A DNA stretch of 55,897 bases from Tissierellaceae bacterium (GTDB lineage Bacteria > Bacillota > Clostridia > Tissierellales > Tissierellaceae). Each line of letters opens with the position of its first letter. Positions within the stretch are counted from its first letter, which is position 1. The stretch is from positions 1-55,897 of the forward strand of contig JARIDA010000076.1 of assembly GCA_029257065.1 (NCBI GenBank). The letters run 5' to 3'. Positions 1 through 8,964 of this stretch are shown here, in pieces. A program made the translations under genes and the position numbers. The notes beneath the pieces were generated by a model. That model made no database searches. It was given only the letters and a program-made list of their open reading frames with translations, and was not told the DNA's origin.

Positions 1-287
1 CCTCTGTTTGCTCCTGCAGAATTAATAAGAATATCTATTTTACCAAATTCTTCCATAACTTTATTTTTTGCTGATGCAATAGATTCAACATCCATTACAT
101 CACATTCTACTGGAATACTTCTTACGCCCATTTCTTTTAATTCTTCTGATAAGGTTTCTAATCTCTCCACTCTTCTAGCTAATACAGCAACATCAGCTCC
201 TTGTTTTGCTAAAGCTTTAGACATTTGTCTACCAAGTCCTGATGATGCACCTGTAACTACTGCAACTCTACCTGTTAAGTTAAACAT
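1..287 (-). CDS. SDR-family oxidoreductase, 3' end cut by window edge
   Basis: N-terminal 95 residues of a short-chain dehydrogenase/reductase. The NAD(P)-binding motif TGASSGLG lies at residues 12-19, and an NSAGANRG stretch (the family's NNAG motif) is at the window edge. The catalytic Ser-Tyr-Lys region lies outside the window. The start is the ATG at 285-287, preceded by a TAGGA ribosome binding site. The Rossmann N-terminus resembles gluconate 5-dehydrogenase and 3-oxoacyl-ACP reductase relatives, but the substrate cannot be named from this part. It is transcribed away from the divergent gene at 483. Confidence 0.85.
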   Translation of the reverse strand, partial: MFNLTGRVAVVTGASSGLGRQMSKALAKQGADVAVLARRVERLETLSEELKEMGVRSIPVECDVMDVESIASAKNKVMEEFGKIDILINSAGANR

Positions 288-418
288 AATTTATCCTACT
301 TAATACAAATTAAATATAGTCGTCACTATAATTATTCCCTTTTTTGTGGATCTTTAAACATAATCATTTATATCATTAAGTTATATTTTATGTATTTGTA
401 GAATATGTGTTCTTTTAA

Positions 419-448
419 TTCGACATGTATTTTTCTCTATGCTATAAT
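419..448 (+). promoter_or_regulatory. Probable sigma-A promoter for the gene at 483
   Basis: A consensus -10 TATAAT lies at 443-448. A weaker -35 (TTCGAC, 419-424) sits 18 bases upstream. An AGGGGTG ribosome binding site just before 483 completes the expression signals. Confidence 0.5.
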
Positions 449-482
449 TTAGATAATTAGAATATTAAATAGGGGTGATAAT

Positions 483-1007
483 ATGACAGAAAGTAAATTA
501 AATGAAAATTTTATAATAAATCTACAGGGGAAGTCTTTTGTTACTTATGAAGGATTGCTTGATTACGCTCATCAATTAGGTTTAGAATCTATTGAAGTTG
601 AAATTATTCAAATACCCAATCCTGATAATAATATGACTGCTATTTGTAAGGCTACAGCTAGAACCGAGGATAAAACTTATACTGATATTGGAGATGCTTC
701 TCCTAATTCGGTCACAAGTACATTGGTTCCACATTTATTAAGAATGGCTTCTACTAGGGCTAAAGCTAGGGCTTTAAGGGATTTAGCTAATATTGGTATG
801 ACTGCTTTTGAAGAATTATCTTTTGATAACAGCTCAGAACAAGCACCTAGAGAAACTACTACTGAGCCACCTACTAAAAGGCAAATAGATACACTAAAAA
901 AACTTAGCTCCAGTTTAAACTATAAAATTGATTATAATAGTTTAGACAAAAAAAGCGCGGTTTCTTTAATTTCAAATTTAATAGATAAAAGTAATGCAGG
1001 TAAATAA
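483..1007 (+). CDS. Orphan protein with Rad52/DdrA-like N-terminal domain
   Basis: 174 aa, soluble. I do not recognise a named gene. Residues 10-112 look like a single-strand-annealing/Rad52-type fold as in DdrA and some phage proteins: a beta-rich first half, a GDASP segment at 70-74, then a basic helix TRAKARALRD at 91-100. Residues 131-172 (TKRQIDTLKK, then a Ser/Lys-rich helix) resemble the small C-terminal helical module found on phage recombination and ssDNA-binding proteins. An acidic/Thr-rich linker separates the two. A role in DNA repair or annealing is inference. It has its own promoter and converges on yvcK; its stop codon directly abuts yvcK's stop. Confidence 0.6.
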   Translation: MTESKLNENFIINLQGKSFVTYEGLLDYAHQLGLESIEVEIIQIPNPDNNMTAICKATARTEDKTYTDIGDASPNSVTSTLVPHLLRMASTRAKARALRDLANIGMTAFEELSFDNSSEQAPRETTTEPPTKRQIDTLKKLSSSLNYKIDYNSLDKKSAVSLISNLIDKSNAGK

Positions 1008-2024
1008 TCAGTCTTTATTTTCCTGCTGTTTTTTTATTATTTCCATAAGTAGATCACTTAGTACCTCTGCATCATGTCTTATATATCCTTTTTCTATATC
1101 TACTAGATTAGAAGATATAAGTTGTATGCCCTTTTCTTTTAATAGTTTCTCTTCATCTTCTCTGATTAATATTGGCTTTGATCCATCTTTTATATAGTCA
1201 GTAAGTATTTTTTCAGGAACTTCTTGATTATTCCCAATAACATAATTTAAAATATTCTCATCACTATGCTTTAATATAGCGTTCACATGGTCTAATAGAG
1301 TGTATTCCCCAGTCTCTCCTGGTTGGGTCATTACATTTCCAATATATACTTTTGGAGCTTTTGAGTCTTTTATCTTATCTACTATATGGTTGACTAATAA
1401 ATTTGGTATTACAGATGTATAAAGACTACCTGGCCCAAGTACAATTAAATCTGCATTTTCTATGGCTTCTACAGATTCTTCTAAGGGATAGGACATTTTA
1501 GGCTCCATATATATTCTATCTATTTTACTGCTATTTCTTATTGATTCTAATGGTATTTTTGACTCTCCCTTTATCGTTTTACCATTTTCTAAAATAGCGC
1601 AAAGTTGAACATTCTCCAATGTCATTGGTAGAACTTTTCCAGTAACAGCAAGTACATTGCTTGTTTCTCTTATTGCAGTTTCAAAATTACCATGTATTTC
1701 ATTCATAGCTGCTATAAGTAAATTCCCCATATTTTGATCTTTAAATTTACCTTCTTTAAATCTGAAATTAAAAAGTTTTTCCATTGCTGGCTCTGTATTT
1801 GCAAGTGCTAAAAGGCAGGCTCTAATATCTCCTGGTGGCAACATACCCAAATCCTCTCTTAAACTTCCAGAGCTTCCACCATCATCTGCCACTGTCACTA
1901 TGGCCGTTATATTTTTAGTTTTTTTCTTGATTCCACGTAGAATTATGGAGATACCTGTTCCTCCTCCTATTACAACGATTTTAGGATCTTTCTTATATCT
2001 CCCTTCATATCTTTTGATTTCCAT
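1008..2024 (-). CDS. yvcK: YvcK/GlmR family gluconeogenesis factor
   Basis: About 338 aa. The YvcK (GlmR, CofD-like fold) family binds UDP-sugars and in Bacillus stimulates GlmS, linking carbon flux to cell-wall precursor synthesis. The N-terminal nucleotide-binding loop VVIGGGTG is near residue 20. Family motifs DDGGSSG, PPGDIR and LGPGSLYTS follow. I place the start at the ATG at 2022-2024 because AAGGAG lies 7 bases upstream. A longer frame begins 12 codons earlier but overlaps rapZ and has no ribosome binding site. It follows rapZ by 13 bases, the usual rapZ-yvcK order, but whiA, which normally comes next, is absent. Confidence 0.93.
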   Translation of the reverse strand: MEIKRYEGRYKKDPKIVVIGGGTGISIILRGIKKKTKNITAIVTVADDGGSSGSLREDLGMLPPGDIRACLLALANTEPAMEKLFNFRFKEGKFKDQNMGNLLIAAMNEIHGNFETAIRETSNVLAVTGKVLPMTLENVQLCAILENGKTIKGESKIPLESIRNSSKIDRIYMEPKMSYPLEESVEAIENADLIVLGPGSLYTSVIPNLLVNHIVDKIKDSKAPKVYIGNVMTQPGETGEYTLLDHVNAILKHSDENILNYVIGNNQEVPEKILTDYIKDGSKPILIREDEEKLLKEKGIQLISSNLVDIEKGYIRHDAEVLSDLLMEIIKKQQENKD

Positions 2025-2037
2025 AAATATTCTCCTT

Positions 2038-2886
2038 TTAATTATCCCTATGACTAACAAATGATTTATAGTCTTTTTCCTTTAATATTTGTGAAATCTT
2101 CTCTGATATAGCTATTGATCTATGTTGACCACCTGTACATCCTATACCTAATATAAGTTGTGTTTTTCCTTCTTCTATATAGTAGGGGATTAAAAACTCC
2201 AACATATCTATTAACTTTTCTAGAAATATGTGAGTCTGATCCCATTTAAGAACATAGTCTGACACCTGTTTTTCTCTTCCAGTTTTATCCTTTAATTCTG
2301 GTATATAATATGGATTAGGTAAAAATCTCACATCAAATATAAGGTCCGCATCTAAAAGTGTTCCATGTTTAAATCCAAAGGAATTTACTAAAATAGAAAA
2401 AGTATCTGTTTTCTTACCCTTTACAAATATACTGTAAATTTCATCCTTTAATTGAGATATATTAAAATTAGAAGTATCTATTATATGATCAGCTCTAACT
2501 TTTATGTCATATAATAGTTCTCTTTCATTTTTTATTCCTTTTATAATACTTCCATCTCTATTTAATGGGTGTGGCCTTCTTAGCTCTTTGTATCTCTTTA
2601 TAAGCTCATTATCAGCTGCATCTAAAAATAAAACTTGATAAGTTATTGATAAATTATCCAAATCATCTAATGATTTAAATAGACCTTCAAAAAATTCTCC
2701 TGAACGAATATCTACTACTACCGCTATTTTTCTTTTTTTTCTATTGGAATCTATAAATAACTCTACAAACTTCTGTAATAAAGTAGGTGGTAAATTATCC
2801 ATACAGTAATAATCCATATCTTCTAAAACTCTTATAGTTTGTGATTTTCCTGCTCCTGACATTCCTGTAATAATAATTAATTCCAT
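2038..2886 (-). CDS. rapZ: RapZ/YvcJ nucleotide-binding protein (RNase adapter family)
   Basis: 282 aa, the usual family length. Walker A GMSGAGKS at residues 8-15 and the C-terminal signature GCTGGQHRS near residue 250 mark the P-loop ATPase/GTPase family. In E. coli RapZ guides RNase E to the GlmZ small RNA and senses glucosamine-6-phosphate. In Firmicutes (YvcJ) the role is less clear but linked to competence and cell-wall sugar metabolism. It lies between the PHP gene and yvcK in a murB-PHP-rapZ-yvcK operon, all tightly spaced. Confidence 0.95.
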   Translation of the reverse strand: MELIIITGMSGAGKSQTIRVLEDMDYYCMDNLPPTLLQKFVELFIDSNRKKRKIAVVVDIRSGEFFEGLFKSLDDLDNLSITYQVLFLDAADNELIKRYKELRRPHPLNRDGSIIKGIKNERELLYDIKVRADHIIDTSNFNISQLKDEIYSIFVKGKKTDTFSILVNSFGFKHGTLLDADLIFDVRFLPNPYYIPELKDKTGREKQVSDYVLKWDQTHIFLEKLIDMLEFLIPYYIEEGKTQLILGIGCTGGQHRSIAISEKISQILKEKDYKSFVSHRDN

Positions 2887-2905
2887 TTTATTTCTCCATT
2901 CTATC

Positions 2906-3667
2906 TTACTTTAGTTTGAGATTAACAATCTTATTTAAATCTAATCCTGATTTTTTAGCCTTATTTAATCCCACTTCAATATTTCCTATATGTTCCGGCT
3001 TATGAGCATCACTATTTAACATGAATTTTAAATCTAAATGCTTTATCTCCTTTATACTCTCTATAGATAGTTGATCATGCTTAGAACTTATCTCCAAAGC
3101 TACACCTTTTTTAGCCGCCTCTTCTGCCACTTCTAATATATTTACTGGAGCTTTAGAGCCAGGATGAGATATCATATTAAGTGGGTATTTTCTTATTGCA
3201 TTAATATAGGCTTTAGTCATATATTTTTTTGCTCTTTTTTTACCAATACCTATTTTGGCTAAATTTTGAATCAAATATAATCCATAAACATCCTTTAGAT
3301 TCTTAGGTAGGGCACCATAGTGATATCCCATTATTAAAAAATCCAAGTCTTGAATTATCTCTTGATCCACATCTATACTTCCATCCAGACTTATAATATT
3401 AGCCTCTACGCCTAATAATATTTTTAAACCCTTTGGTTCAAACTCCTTATTTAAATCATCTATTTCCATTCTCATTTTTGGAAACATCTTCTTATTTACT
3501 CCATATATATAGTGCTTTGGTCCATGTTCTGTAATTGCTAAATATTTTAGTCCTTTTTCAAGAGCTGCTTCTGCGTTTTCTCTGATGGTTCCAGTTGCAT
3601 GCTTTTTACTTGGCTTTGGATAACTACTATATATAGTATGTGTGTGATAATCTCCTATTAACTTCAT
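2906..3667 (-). CDS. PHP-domain metal-dependent phosphoesterase
   Basis: 253 aa. A PHP fold with the expected metal ligands in order: DYHTHT near residue 6, TEHG near 47, GVEAN near 87, GYHYG, SHPGS and the C-terminal SDAHKPE. The family hydrolyses phosphate esters (YcdX/histidinol-phosphatase-like). The substrate cannot be assigned, and no his genes are nearby. Its ATG overlaps the murB stop by one base (TAATG), so translation is probably coupled. The position between murB and rapZ is common in clostridia and argues for a cell-envelope or regulatory role rather than histidine synthesis. Confidence 0.85.
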   Translation of the reverse strand: MKLIGDYHTHTIYSSYPKPSKKHATGTIRENAEAALEKGLKYLAITEHGPKHYIYGVNKKMFPKMRMEIDDLNKEFEPKGLKILLGVEANIISLDGSIDVDQEIIQDLDFLIMGYHYGALPKNLKDVYGLYLIQNLAKIGIGKKRAKKYMTKAYINAIRKYPLNMISHPGSKAPVNILEVAEEAAKKGVALEISSKHDQLSIESIKEIKHLDLKFMLNSDAHKPEHIGNIEVGLNKAKKSGLDLNKIVNLKLK

Positions 3668-4581
3668 TATTCTTCTCCTATTATCATTATTTCTCTTTCT
3701 AATTCTACATTGTATTTATCCTTTACTACTTTTCTCACTGTTCCTATTAATTGGAGAATATCTTCACAACTGGCATTTCCTCTATTTATAATAAAACCAC
3801 AATGTTTTTCTGAAACTTGAGCATCCTTATATCTAATTCCTCGCAATCCAGAGTCATCAATTAATTTTCCTGCATAATATCCTTCCGGCCTTTTAAAGGT
3901 ACTTCCACCACTAGGCCATTCAAGTGGTTGTTTAGATGTTCTCCTTTGTGTATAATCCTTCATCAAGGCACTTATTTCTTCTTCTATACCTTGTTCTAAA
4001 TGCATTTCCACTTCTAATACTATTAATCCTTCTTTTTTAACTCTACTAGTTCTATATCCTAATTCTAATTCAGTCAAATTCAAATTTTCTATATTTCCCT
4101 TTGTATCAAGTACCTTTACTCGTTTTACAACATCCTTCATTTCTCCACCATAGGCACCAGCATTCATAGTTATTGCTCCACCTAGTGTACCTGGTATTCC
4201 TAGTGCGAATTCCAGTCCTTTTAAAGAAGCATCCCTGGCTGCTCTACTCAATCTTGATAGTAACGTACCACTTTTAGCTATTATTACTCCCCTATCTCGA
4301 TCTATTTTTATGTCATCAAAATTATCATTTAACTTGATAACTATTCCTCTTACACCCTTATCTCTAACCAACATATTACTTCCATTTCCCATTATTAAAA
4401 ATGGTATGTTTTCTTTTCTAGAAAAACCCACTATCTCCTGCAGCTCTGATTCATCTTTTGGGCTCACCATTATATCAGCTGGTCCACCTATTTTAAATGT
4501 GGTGTGTTTTTTCATATCTTCATCTATTAATATATTTTTAATTTCCATTTTTCCTATTTTATCTAATAATTCTTTTTTCAA
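3667..4581 (-). CDS. murB: UDP-N-acetylenolpyruvoylglucosamine reductase
   Basis: 304 aa, type II MurB length. It reduces UDP-GlcNAc-enolpyruvate to UDP-MurNAc with FAD and NADPH in peptidoglycan synthesis. Visible features are the FAD-binding PCMH segment (TFKIGGPAD, GNGSNMLV), the GIPGTLGGA loop, YRTSR, and GGSTFKRP carrying the catalytic Ser. The start codon is TTG at 4579-4581, with GGGAG eight bases upstream; no ATG fits. A TATAAT-like -10 sits at 4614-4619. First gene of the murB-PHP-rapZ-yvcK operon. Confidence 0.96.
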   Translation of the reverse strand: MKKELLDKIGKMEIKNILIDEDMKKHTTFKIGGPADIMVSPKDESELQEIVGFSRKENIPFLIMGNGSNMLVRDKGVRGIVIKLNDNFDDIKIDRDRGVIIAKSGTLLSRLSRAARDASLKGLEFALGIPGTLGGAITMNAGAYGGEMKDVVKRVKVLDTKGNIENLNLTELELGYRTSRVKKEGLIVLEVEMHLEQGIEEEISALMKDYTQRRTSKQPLEWPSGGSTFKRPEGYYAGKLIDDSGLRGIRYKDAQVSEKHCGFIINRGNASCEDILQLIGTVRKVVKDKYNVELEREIMIIGEE

Positions 4582-4693
4582 ATTCTCATCTCCCTTAATA
4601 ATAACTCATCTATATTATATCAGATTAACCATATATTGACTATTCTTCATATTTTGAAAGACTTATAGATTAATATTAAAAAATTATTATTTA

Positions 4694-4734
4694 AAAATAT
4701 ATCCAAATGAAATCATTTCACTTGGATATATTTT
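4694..4734 (-). terminator. Terminator hairpin after the SHOCT gene
   Basis: Inverted repeat with 20-base arms and one mismatch around a tiny loop. It overlaps the last codon of the SHOCT-domain gene and is followed by a T-rich tract on the minus strand. Confidence 0.75.
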
Positions 4735-5149
4735 AAGAATTCAATATTCTATTTTTCTTTTTTTCAAATTCTTCCCTTGTAATTATTCCATCATCATACA
4801 ATTCTTTATATTCTCTTATCTCTCTAGCCCCAGATGTATGAATTGGTTCTTCTTTAATATTTTTATCTATTTTTGATTTAATGGCTTTAAATATCTTTTC
4901 TGCATCCTTATTGCTAGATCTTTTAAATTTTATTGATTCCATACTATTTTGAAATTTTATATTTAAAGATCCATTAGATATATTAGTTCCTTCCTTATAA
5001 TTTATATCCTTAATATCATTTAAACCAATGCCCTGTCCTTCCACCTTCTCTGAGATAAACACTCTAATTAAAAACCAACTTTTCTTTATAACTAATTTGT
5101 CATTAAATAATTCTAATTCAGCATTTATTCCATTTAATTTTGTTATCAT
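4733..5149 (-). CDS. Small protein with PH-like N-terminus and C-terminal SHOCT domain
   Basis: 138 aa from the ATG at 5147-5149, which has GGAGTG six bases upstream; a longer frame starting 16 codons earlier lacks such a site. Residues 1-95 look like a beta-rich PH/DUF4429-like domain (LFNDKLVIKKSW, then IKDINYKEG and SLNIKF). The C-terminal 28 residues, with YKELYDDGIITREEFEKKK, are a classic SHOCT motif, an oligomerisation module found at protein ends. No catalytic motif is seen. It is a single-gene unit between two terminators. Function unknown; possibly membrane- or complex-associated. Confidence 0.75.
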   Translation of the reverse strand: MITKLNGINAELELFNDKLVIKKSWFLIRVFISEKVEGQGIGLNDIKDINYKEGTNISNGSLNIKFQNSMESIKFKRSSNKDAEKIFKAIKSKIDKNIKEEPIHTSGAREIREYKELYDDGIITREEFEKKKNRILNS

Positions 5150-5220
5150 TTTTTCACTCCATCTATGTATAATATCTCTATTATATAACAAAAACAATAT
5201 TTAAATCCATTAAATAAAAA

Positions 5221-5245
5221 AACCTTTGCTCAAAGAGCAAAGGTT
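5221..5245 (-). terminator. Terminator of the PFOR gene
   Basis: Perfect 11-base stem (AACCTTTGCTC / GAGCAAAGGTT) with an AAA loop. On the minus strand it is followed by TTTTTATTT, just after the PFOR stop codon. Confidence 0.9.
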
Positions 5246-5257
5246 TTAATTTATTAT

Positions 5258-8200
5258 TTAATATTCTTGTTCTGCAAGTCTTACATAACTTCTATATCTT
5301 TTGTTAGCATTCTCTTCAGCTTTTTTGAATAATTCATCTGCTTTTTCTGGGAATGTTTTTCTAAGTGAAGTATATCTTGCTTCAGTTTCTATGAAATCTA
5401 AGAAACTCTTAGTTGGTTCTTTAGAATCTAATACAAATGGATTCTTTCCTTCTTCTTTAAGTCTTGGATCGAATCTATATAAGTGCCAGTATCCTGATTC
5501 AACTGCTAATTTCTCTTGTTCTACTGATACACCCATGCCACCTTTTATACCATGACTTATACATGGAGCATAAGCTATTACTAATGATGGTCCATCGTAT
5601 GATTCTGCTTCTTTTAATACTTTTATTAATTGATTCTTATCTGCACCTAATGATACTTGAGCGACATATACATAGCCATATGTTGTCATCATTAATCCTA
5701 AATCCTTCTTAGTTACTTTTTTACCAGAAGCTGCAAATTTTGCTACTGCCGCTGTAGGAGTTGATTTGGATGATTGTCCTCCAGTGTTTGAATAGATTTC
5801 TGTATCTAATACTAATATGTTAACATCAGCACCTGAAGCTAATACATGGTCTACTCCACCGAATCCAATATCATATGCCCATCCGTCTCCACCAAATATC
5901 CACATTGATCTTTTAACTATAAAGTCTGAAGTTTCTTTTACTAATCTTAAGATTTCTTTTCCTCTTTCATTGGAAACTTCTTTATCCACCACAGAAACAA
6001 TATTAGTGTGAGCTGTTTTTGTCTCTTCTGGATCTTTTTTGTTTTCTAACCAATGTTTAAATACTTCGTTTATCTCGTCATCTATATCTAATTGGATAAA
6101 TTCTTTCATTAAACCTTCTAGTTTCTCTCTCTTTTGTTCTACTGCCATTGCCATTCCATATCCATATTCAGCATTATCTTCAAACAATGAGTTTGCCCAT
6201 GATGGACCATGTCCTTCTTGATTTTTACAATATGGAGTTGCTGGTGCTGATCCACCCCAGATTGAAGTACAACCTGTAGCATTTGCTATCATCATTCTAT
6301 CTCCAAATAATTGAGTTACTAATTTTACATATGCTGTTTCTCCACATCCTGCACATGCACCTGAGAACTCTAATAATGGTTCTTGGAATTGTGAACCTCT
6401 AACATTAAATTTATTTACTAAATCTGGTTTAGCTTTTATGGTCATTGCATAATCCCAATTAATTTTTCCTGTTTCTAATTCTTCTTCTAATGGTACCATT
6501 TCTATTGCTTTTGTTCTTGCTGGACATACTTGAACACAGTTTCCACAACTAGTACAGTCTTGTGGACTTATTTGTAAACTATATTCCATGCCTTCTATTC
6601 CATTAGCTTTTTTAGTAACAAAGCTTTCTGGAGCATTTTTTACTTCCTCTTCATCTAATAAGAATGGTCTTATTACTGCATGAGGACATACATACGAACA
6701 TTGATTACATTGTATACAGTATTCTTCTATCCAACGTGGCACTGTTGTAGCAATTTCTCTTTTTTCATAAGCTGCTGTTCCATGAGGGAATGATCCATCT
6801 TCAGTTCCTACAAAAGTGCTAACTGGAAGGTCATCTCCTTCTTGTCTATTCATAGGCTCTAAGACTTCTGTTATAAACTCTGGAACTTCTCTAGTTTCCA
6901 CATCATTTTCATCTTTTGCATTTGCCCATTCTGCTGGTATATCTATTCTTTTATAAGCTTCTAAACCTTTATCCACTGCTTCGTAGTTCATATTCACTAT
7001 ATGATCTCCTCTTGCACCATAAGTATCTTTTATGGATTGTTTTAAATGGCCTATTGCTTCATCTAGAGGTATTATATCAGCTAATTTAAAGAATGCAGCC
7101 TGCATAATCATATTCGTTCTTCCACCTAATCCAACTTCTGCTGCTATTTTAGTTGCATTAATTGTGTAGAATTCTATATCATTTTCCGCTATATATCTCT
7201 TCATTGATCCTGGTAAATTCTTTTCTAATCTTTCTTCATCCCAAAGAGTATTTAATAAGAATTTTCCACCTGGTTTTAAGCCTGCTAATAAATCATATTG
7301 ATTTACATATGCTTGTTTTGAACAGGATATAAAATCAGCATCTGATATTAAATAGGTAGATTTTATTGGTTCATTACCAAATCTTAAGTGAGAAATAGTT
7401 ATTCCACCAGATTTCTTACTATCATATGAGAAATATCCTTGAGCATACATATCTGTATCATCTCCGATAATCTTTATAGCCTGTTGGTTTGCACCTACTG
7501 TACCGTCAGATCCGAATCCCCAGAATTTACATTTTATTGTATCTTTTGGTTCTGTCTTAATTACTTCTCCTATTGGTAAAGATAAATTAGTTACATCATC
7601 TTCTATACCTATAGTAAATCTATTTTTTGGTTTTTCTTGTTTTAAATTCTCAAATACAGCTAGTATTTGTGAAGGTGTTGTATCTTTTGATCCAAGTCCA
7701 TATCTTCCCCCAACTATAGTAGGTTTCATGTCTGAATCATAGAACATACTTTGAACATCTAAGTGTAATGGTTCTGCTATTGCACCTTTTTCTTTTGTTC
7801 TATCTAATACAGCTATTTTAGTAGCTGTCTCTGGAAATACATTAAAGAAATGTTCTGCTGAGAAAGGTCTATATAAGTGTACTTGAACTATTCCTACTTT
7901 TTCTCCTCTTTCTTCTACTAAGTAATCTATTGTTTCTTCTATTGTTTCTGTTACTGATCCCATTGCCACTATTACTCTTTCCGCTTCTGGATGACCATAA
8001 TAGTTAAATGGTTTATATTCTCTTCCCGTTATTTTTGTTATTTCTTCCATATACTCTACAACTACATCTACTATATTATCGTAGAATGGATTTGAAGCTT
8101 CCATTGCTTGGAAATAAATATCAGGATTTTGTGCAGTACCTTTTGTATGAGGATTTGAAGGTGTTAATGCACTTTCTCTAAATTTATTTAAAGCCTCATA

Positions 8201-8788
8201 ATCTATTAGTTTTTCTAAATCATCATATTCCATTACTTCTATCTTTTGTATTTCATGACTGGTTCTAAATCCATCAAAGAAATGTAAGAAAGGTACTCTG
8301 CCTTTAATAGCTGCTAAATGAGCTACTCCACCTAAATCCATTACTTCTTGAACTGAACCTGATGCTAATAGGGCAAAACCAGTTTGTCTTGCTGCCATAA
8401 CATCTTGATGATCTCCAAATATACTAAGTGCATGTCCTGCTAGTGCTCTTGCACTTACATGAAATACTGCAGGTTGTAATTCTCCTGCCATTTTATACAT
8501 ATTTGGTATCATTAATAATAATCCTTGAGATGCAGTATAAGTTGTTGACAAAGCTCCTGCTGAAAGTGAACCGTGTAAAGCTCCTGCTGCTCCAGCTTCT
8601 GATTGCAACTCTTCTACTTTTACCTCTTGACCAAAAACGTTCTTTTTACCATTTGCTGACCATTCATCAACTATTTCTGCCATCGTTGAAGAAGGTGTTA
8701 TTGGATATATTGCTGCAACATCTGTAAATGCATATGATATATGCGCTGCTGCTGCATTACCATCCATAGTTTTCATAACTTTTGACAT
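5258..8788 (-). CDS. nifJ: Pyruvate:ferredoxin (flavodoxin) oxidoreductase, single-chain
   Basis: 1176 aa, typical of homodimeric PFOR. It decarboxylates pyruvate to acetyl-CoA and CO2 and reduces ferredoxin. Domain order: pyruvate-binding/transketolase pyrimidine domain (PITPSSTMAE near residue 30), gamma domain with FWGFGSDGTVGANQ, two [4Fe-4S] motifs (CIQCNQCSYVCP and CTSCGNCVQVCP around residues 690-755), the proximal-cluster cysteines (CAGCGE), and the TPP motif GGDGWAYDIG with LDTEIYSNTGGQ. All cluster cysteines are present. The ATG at 8788 has AGGAGGG upstream. It is monocistronic, with a near-consensus promoter at 8868-8896 and its own terminator, consistent with high expression in an anaerobe living on pyruvate-forming amino acids. 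Confidence 0.97.
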   Translation of the reverse strand: MSKVMKTMDGNAAAAHISYAFTDVAAIYPITPSSTMAEIVDEWSANGKKNVFGQEVKVEELQSEAGAAGALHGSLSAGALSTTYTASQGLLLMIPNMYKMAGELQPAVFHVSARALAGHALSIFGDHQDVMAARQTGFALLASGSVQEVMDLGGVAHLAAIKGRVPFLHFFDGFRTSHEIQKIEVMEYDDLEKLIDYEALNKFRESALTPSNPHTKGTAQNPDIYFQAMEASNPFYDNIVDVVVEYMEEITKITGREYKPFNYYGHPEAERVIVAMGSVTETIEETIDYLVEERGEKVGIVQVHLYRPFSAEHFFNVFPETATKIAVLDRTKEKGAIAEPLHLDVQSMFYDSDMKPTIVGGRYGLGSKDTTPSQILAVFENLKQEKPKNRFTIGIEDDVTNLSLPIGEVIKTEPKDTIKCKFWGFGSDGTVGANQQAIKIIGDDTDMYAQGYFSYDSKKSGGITISHLRFGNEPIKSTYLISDADFISCSKQAYVNQYDLLAGLKPGGKFLLNTLWDEERLEKNLPGSMKRYIAENDIEFYTINATKIAAEVGLGGRTNMIMQAAFFKLADIIPLDEAIGHLKQSIKDTYGARGDHIVNMNYEAVDKGLEAYKRIDIPAEWANAKDENDVETREVPEFITEVLEPMNRQEGDDLPVSTFVGTEDGSFPHGTAAYEKREIATTVPRWIEEYCIQCNQCSYVCPHAVIRPFLLDEEEVKNAPESFVTKKANGIEGMEYSLQISPQDCTSCGNCVQVCPARTKAIEMVPLEEELETGKINWDYAMTIKAKPDLVNKFNVRGSQFQEPLLEFSGACAGCGETAYVKLVTQLFGDRMMIANATGCTSIWGGSAPATPYCKNQEGHGPSWANSLFEDNAEYGYGMAMAVEQKREKLEGLMKEFIQLDIDDEINEVFKHWLENKKDPEETKTAHTNIVSVVDKEVSNERGKEILRLVKETSDFIVKRSMWIFGGDGWAYDIGFGGVDHVLASGADVNILVLDTEIYSNTGGQSSKSTPTAAVAKFAASGKKVTKKDLGLMMTTYGYVYVAQVSLGADKNQLIKVLKEAESYDGPSLVIAYAPCISHGIKGGMGVSVEQEKLAVESGYWHLYRFDPRLKEEGKNPFVLDSKEPTKSFLDFIETEARYTSLRKTFPEKADELFKKAEENANKRYRSYVRLAEQEY

Positions 8789-8867
8789 TTAAAGCCCTCC
8801 TTTTGATACTTGATTTAATACTATTTAAGTAATAATATAATTAATTCTTATAATTGCCACCACCTAT

Positions 8868-8896
8868 AGTATAAGGAGTTTTATGCTAAAAGTCAA
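8868..8896 (-). promoter_or_regulatory. Strong sigma-A promoter for PFOR
   Basis: On the minus strand, -35 TTGACT (8891-8896) and -10 TATACT (8868-8873) are separated by exactly 17 bases, giving a leader of about 75 bases before the PFOR start. It begins just downstream of the uvrC terminator. Confidence 0.8.
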
Positions 8897-8905
8897 CTTT
8901 AAAAC

Positions 8906-8951
8906 CCCTTATACATTTCCTCTATATCATTGATTTATAAACATATAAGGG
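8906..8951 (-). terminator. Probable uvrC terminator
   Basis: An 8-base perfect stem (CCCTTATA / TATAAGGG), extended by wobble pairs, followed by GTTTT on the minus strand. It lies between the uvrC stop and the PFOR promoter. The loop is long (about 20 bases), so the call is moderate. Confidence 0.5.
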
Positions 8952-8964
8952 CATTACAAGAATT

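Noticed and set aside
994-1197. Plus-strand 67 aa open frame at the end of yvcK
   Set aside because: Antisense to yvcK, Ser/Ile/Cys-rich, no ribosome binding site; a shadow.
5301-8727. Several plus-strand open frames inside the PFOR gene
   Set aside because: They lack ribosome binding sites, have low-complexity translations and are mirror images of a long conserved gene; treated as shadows.
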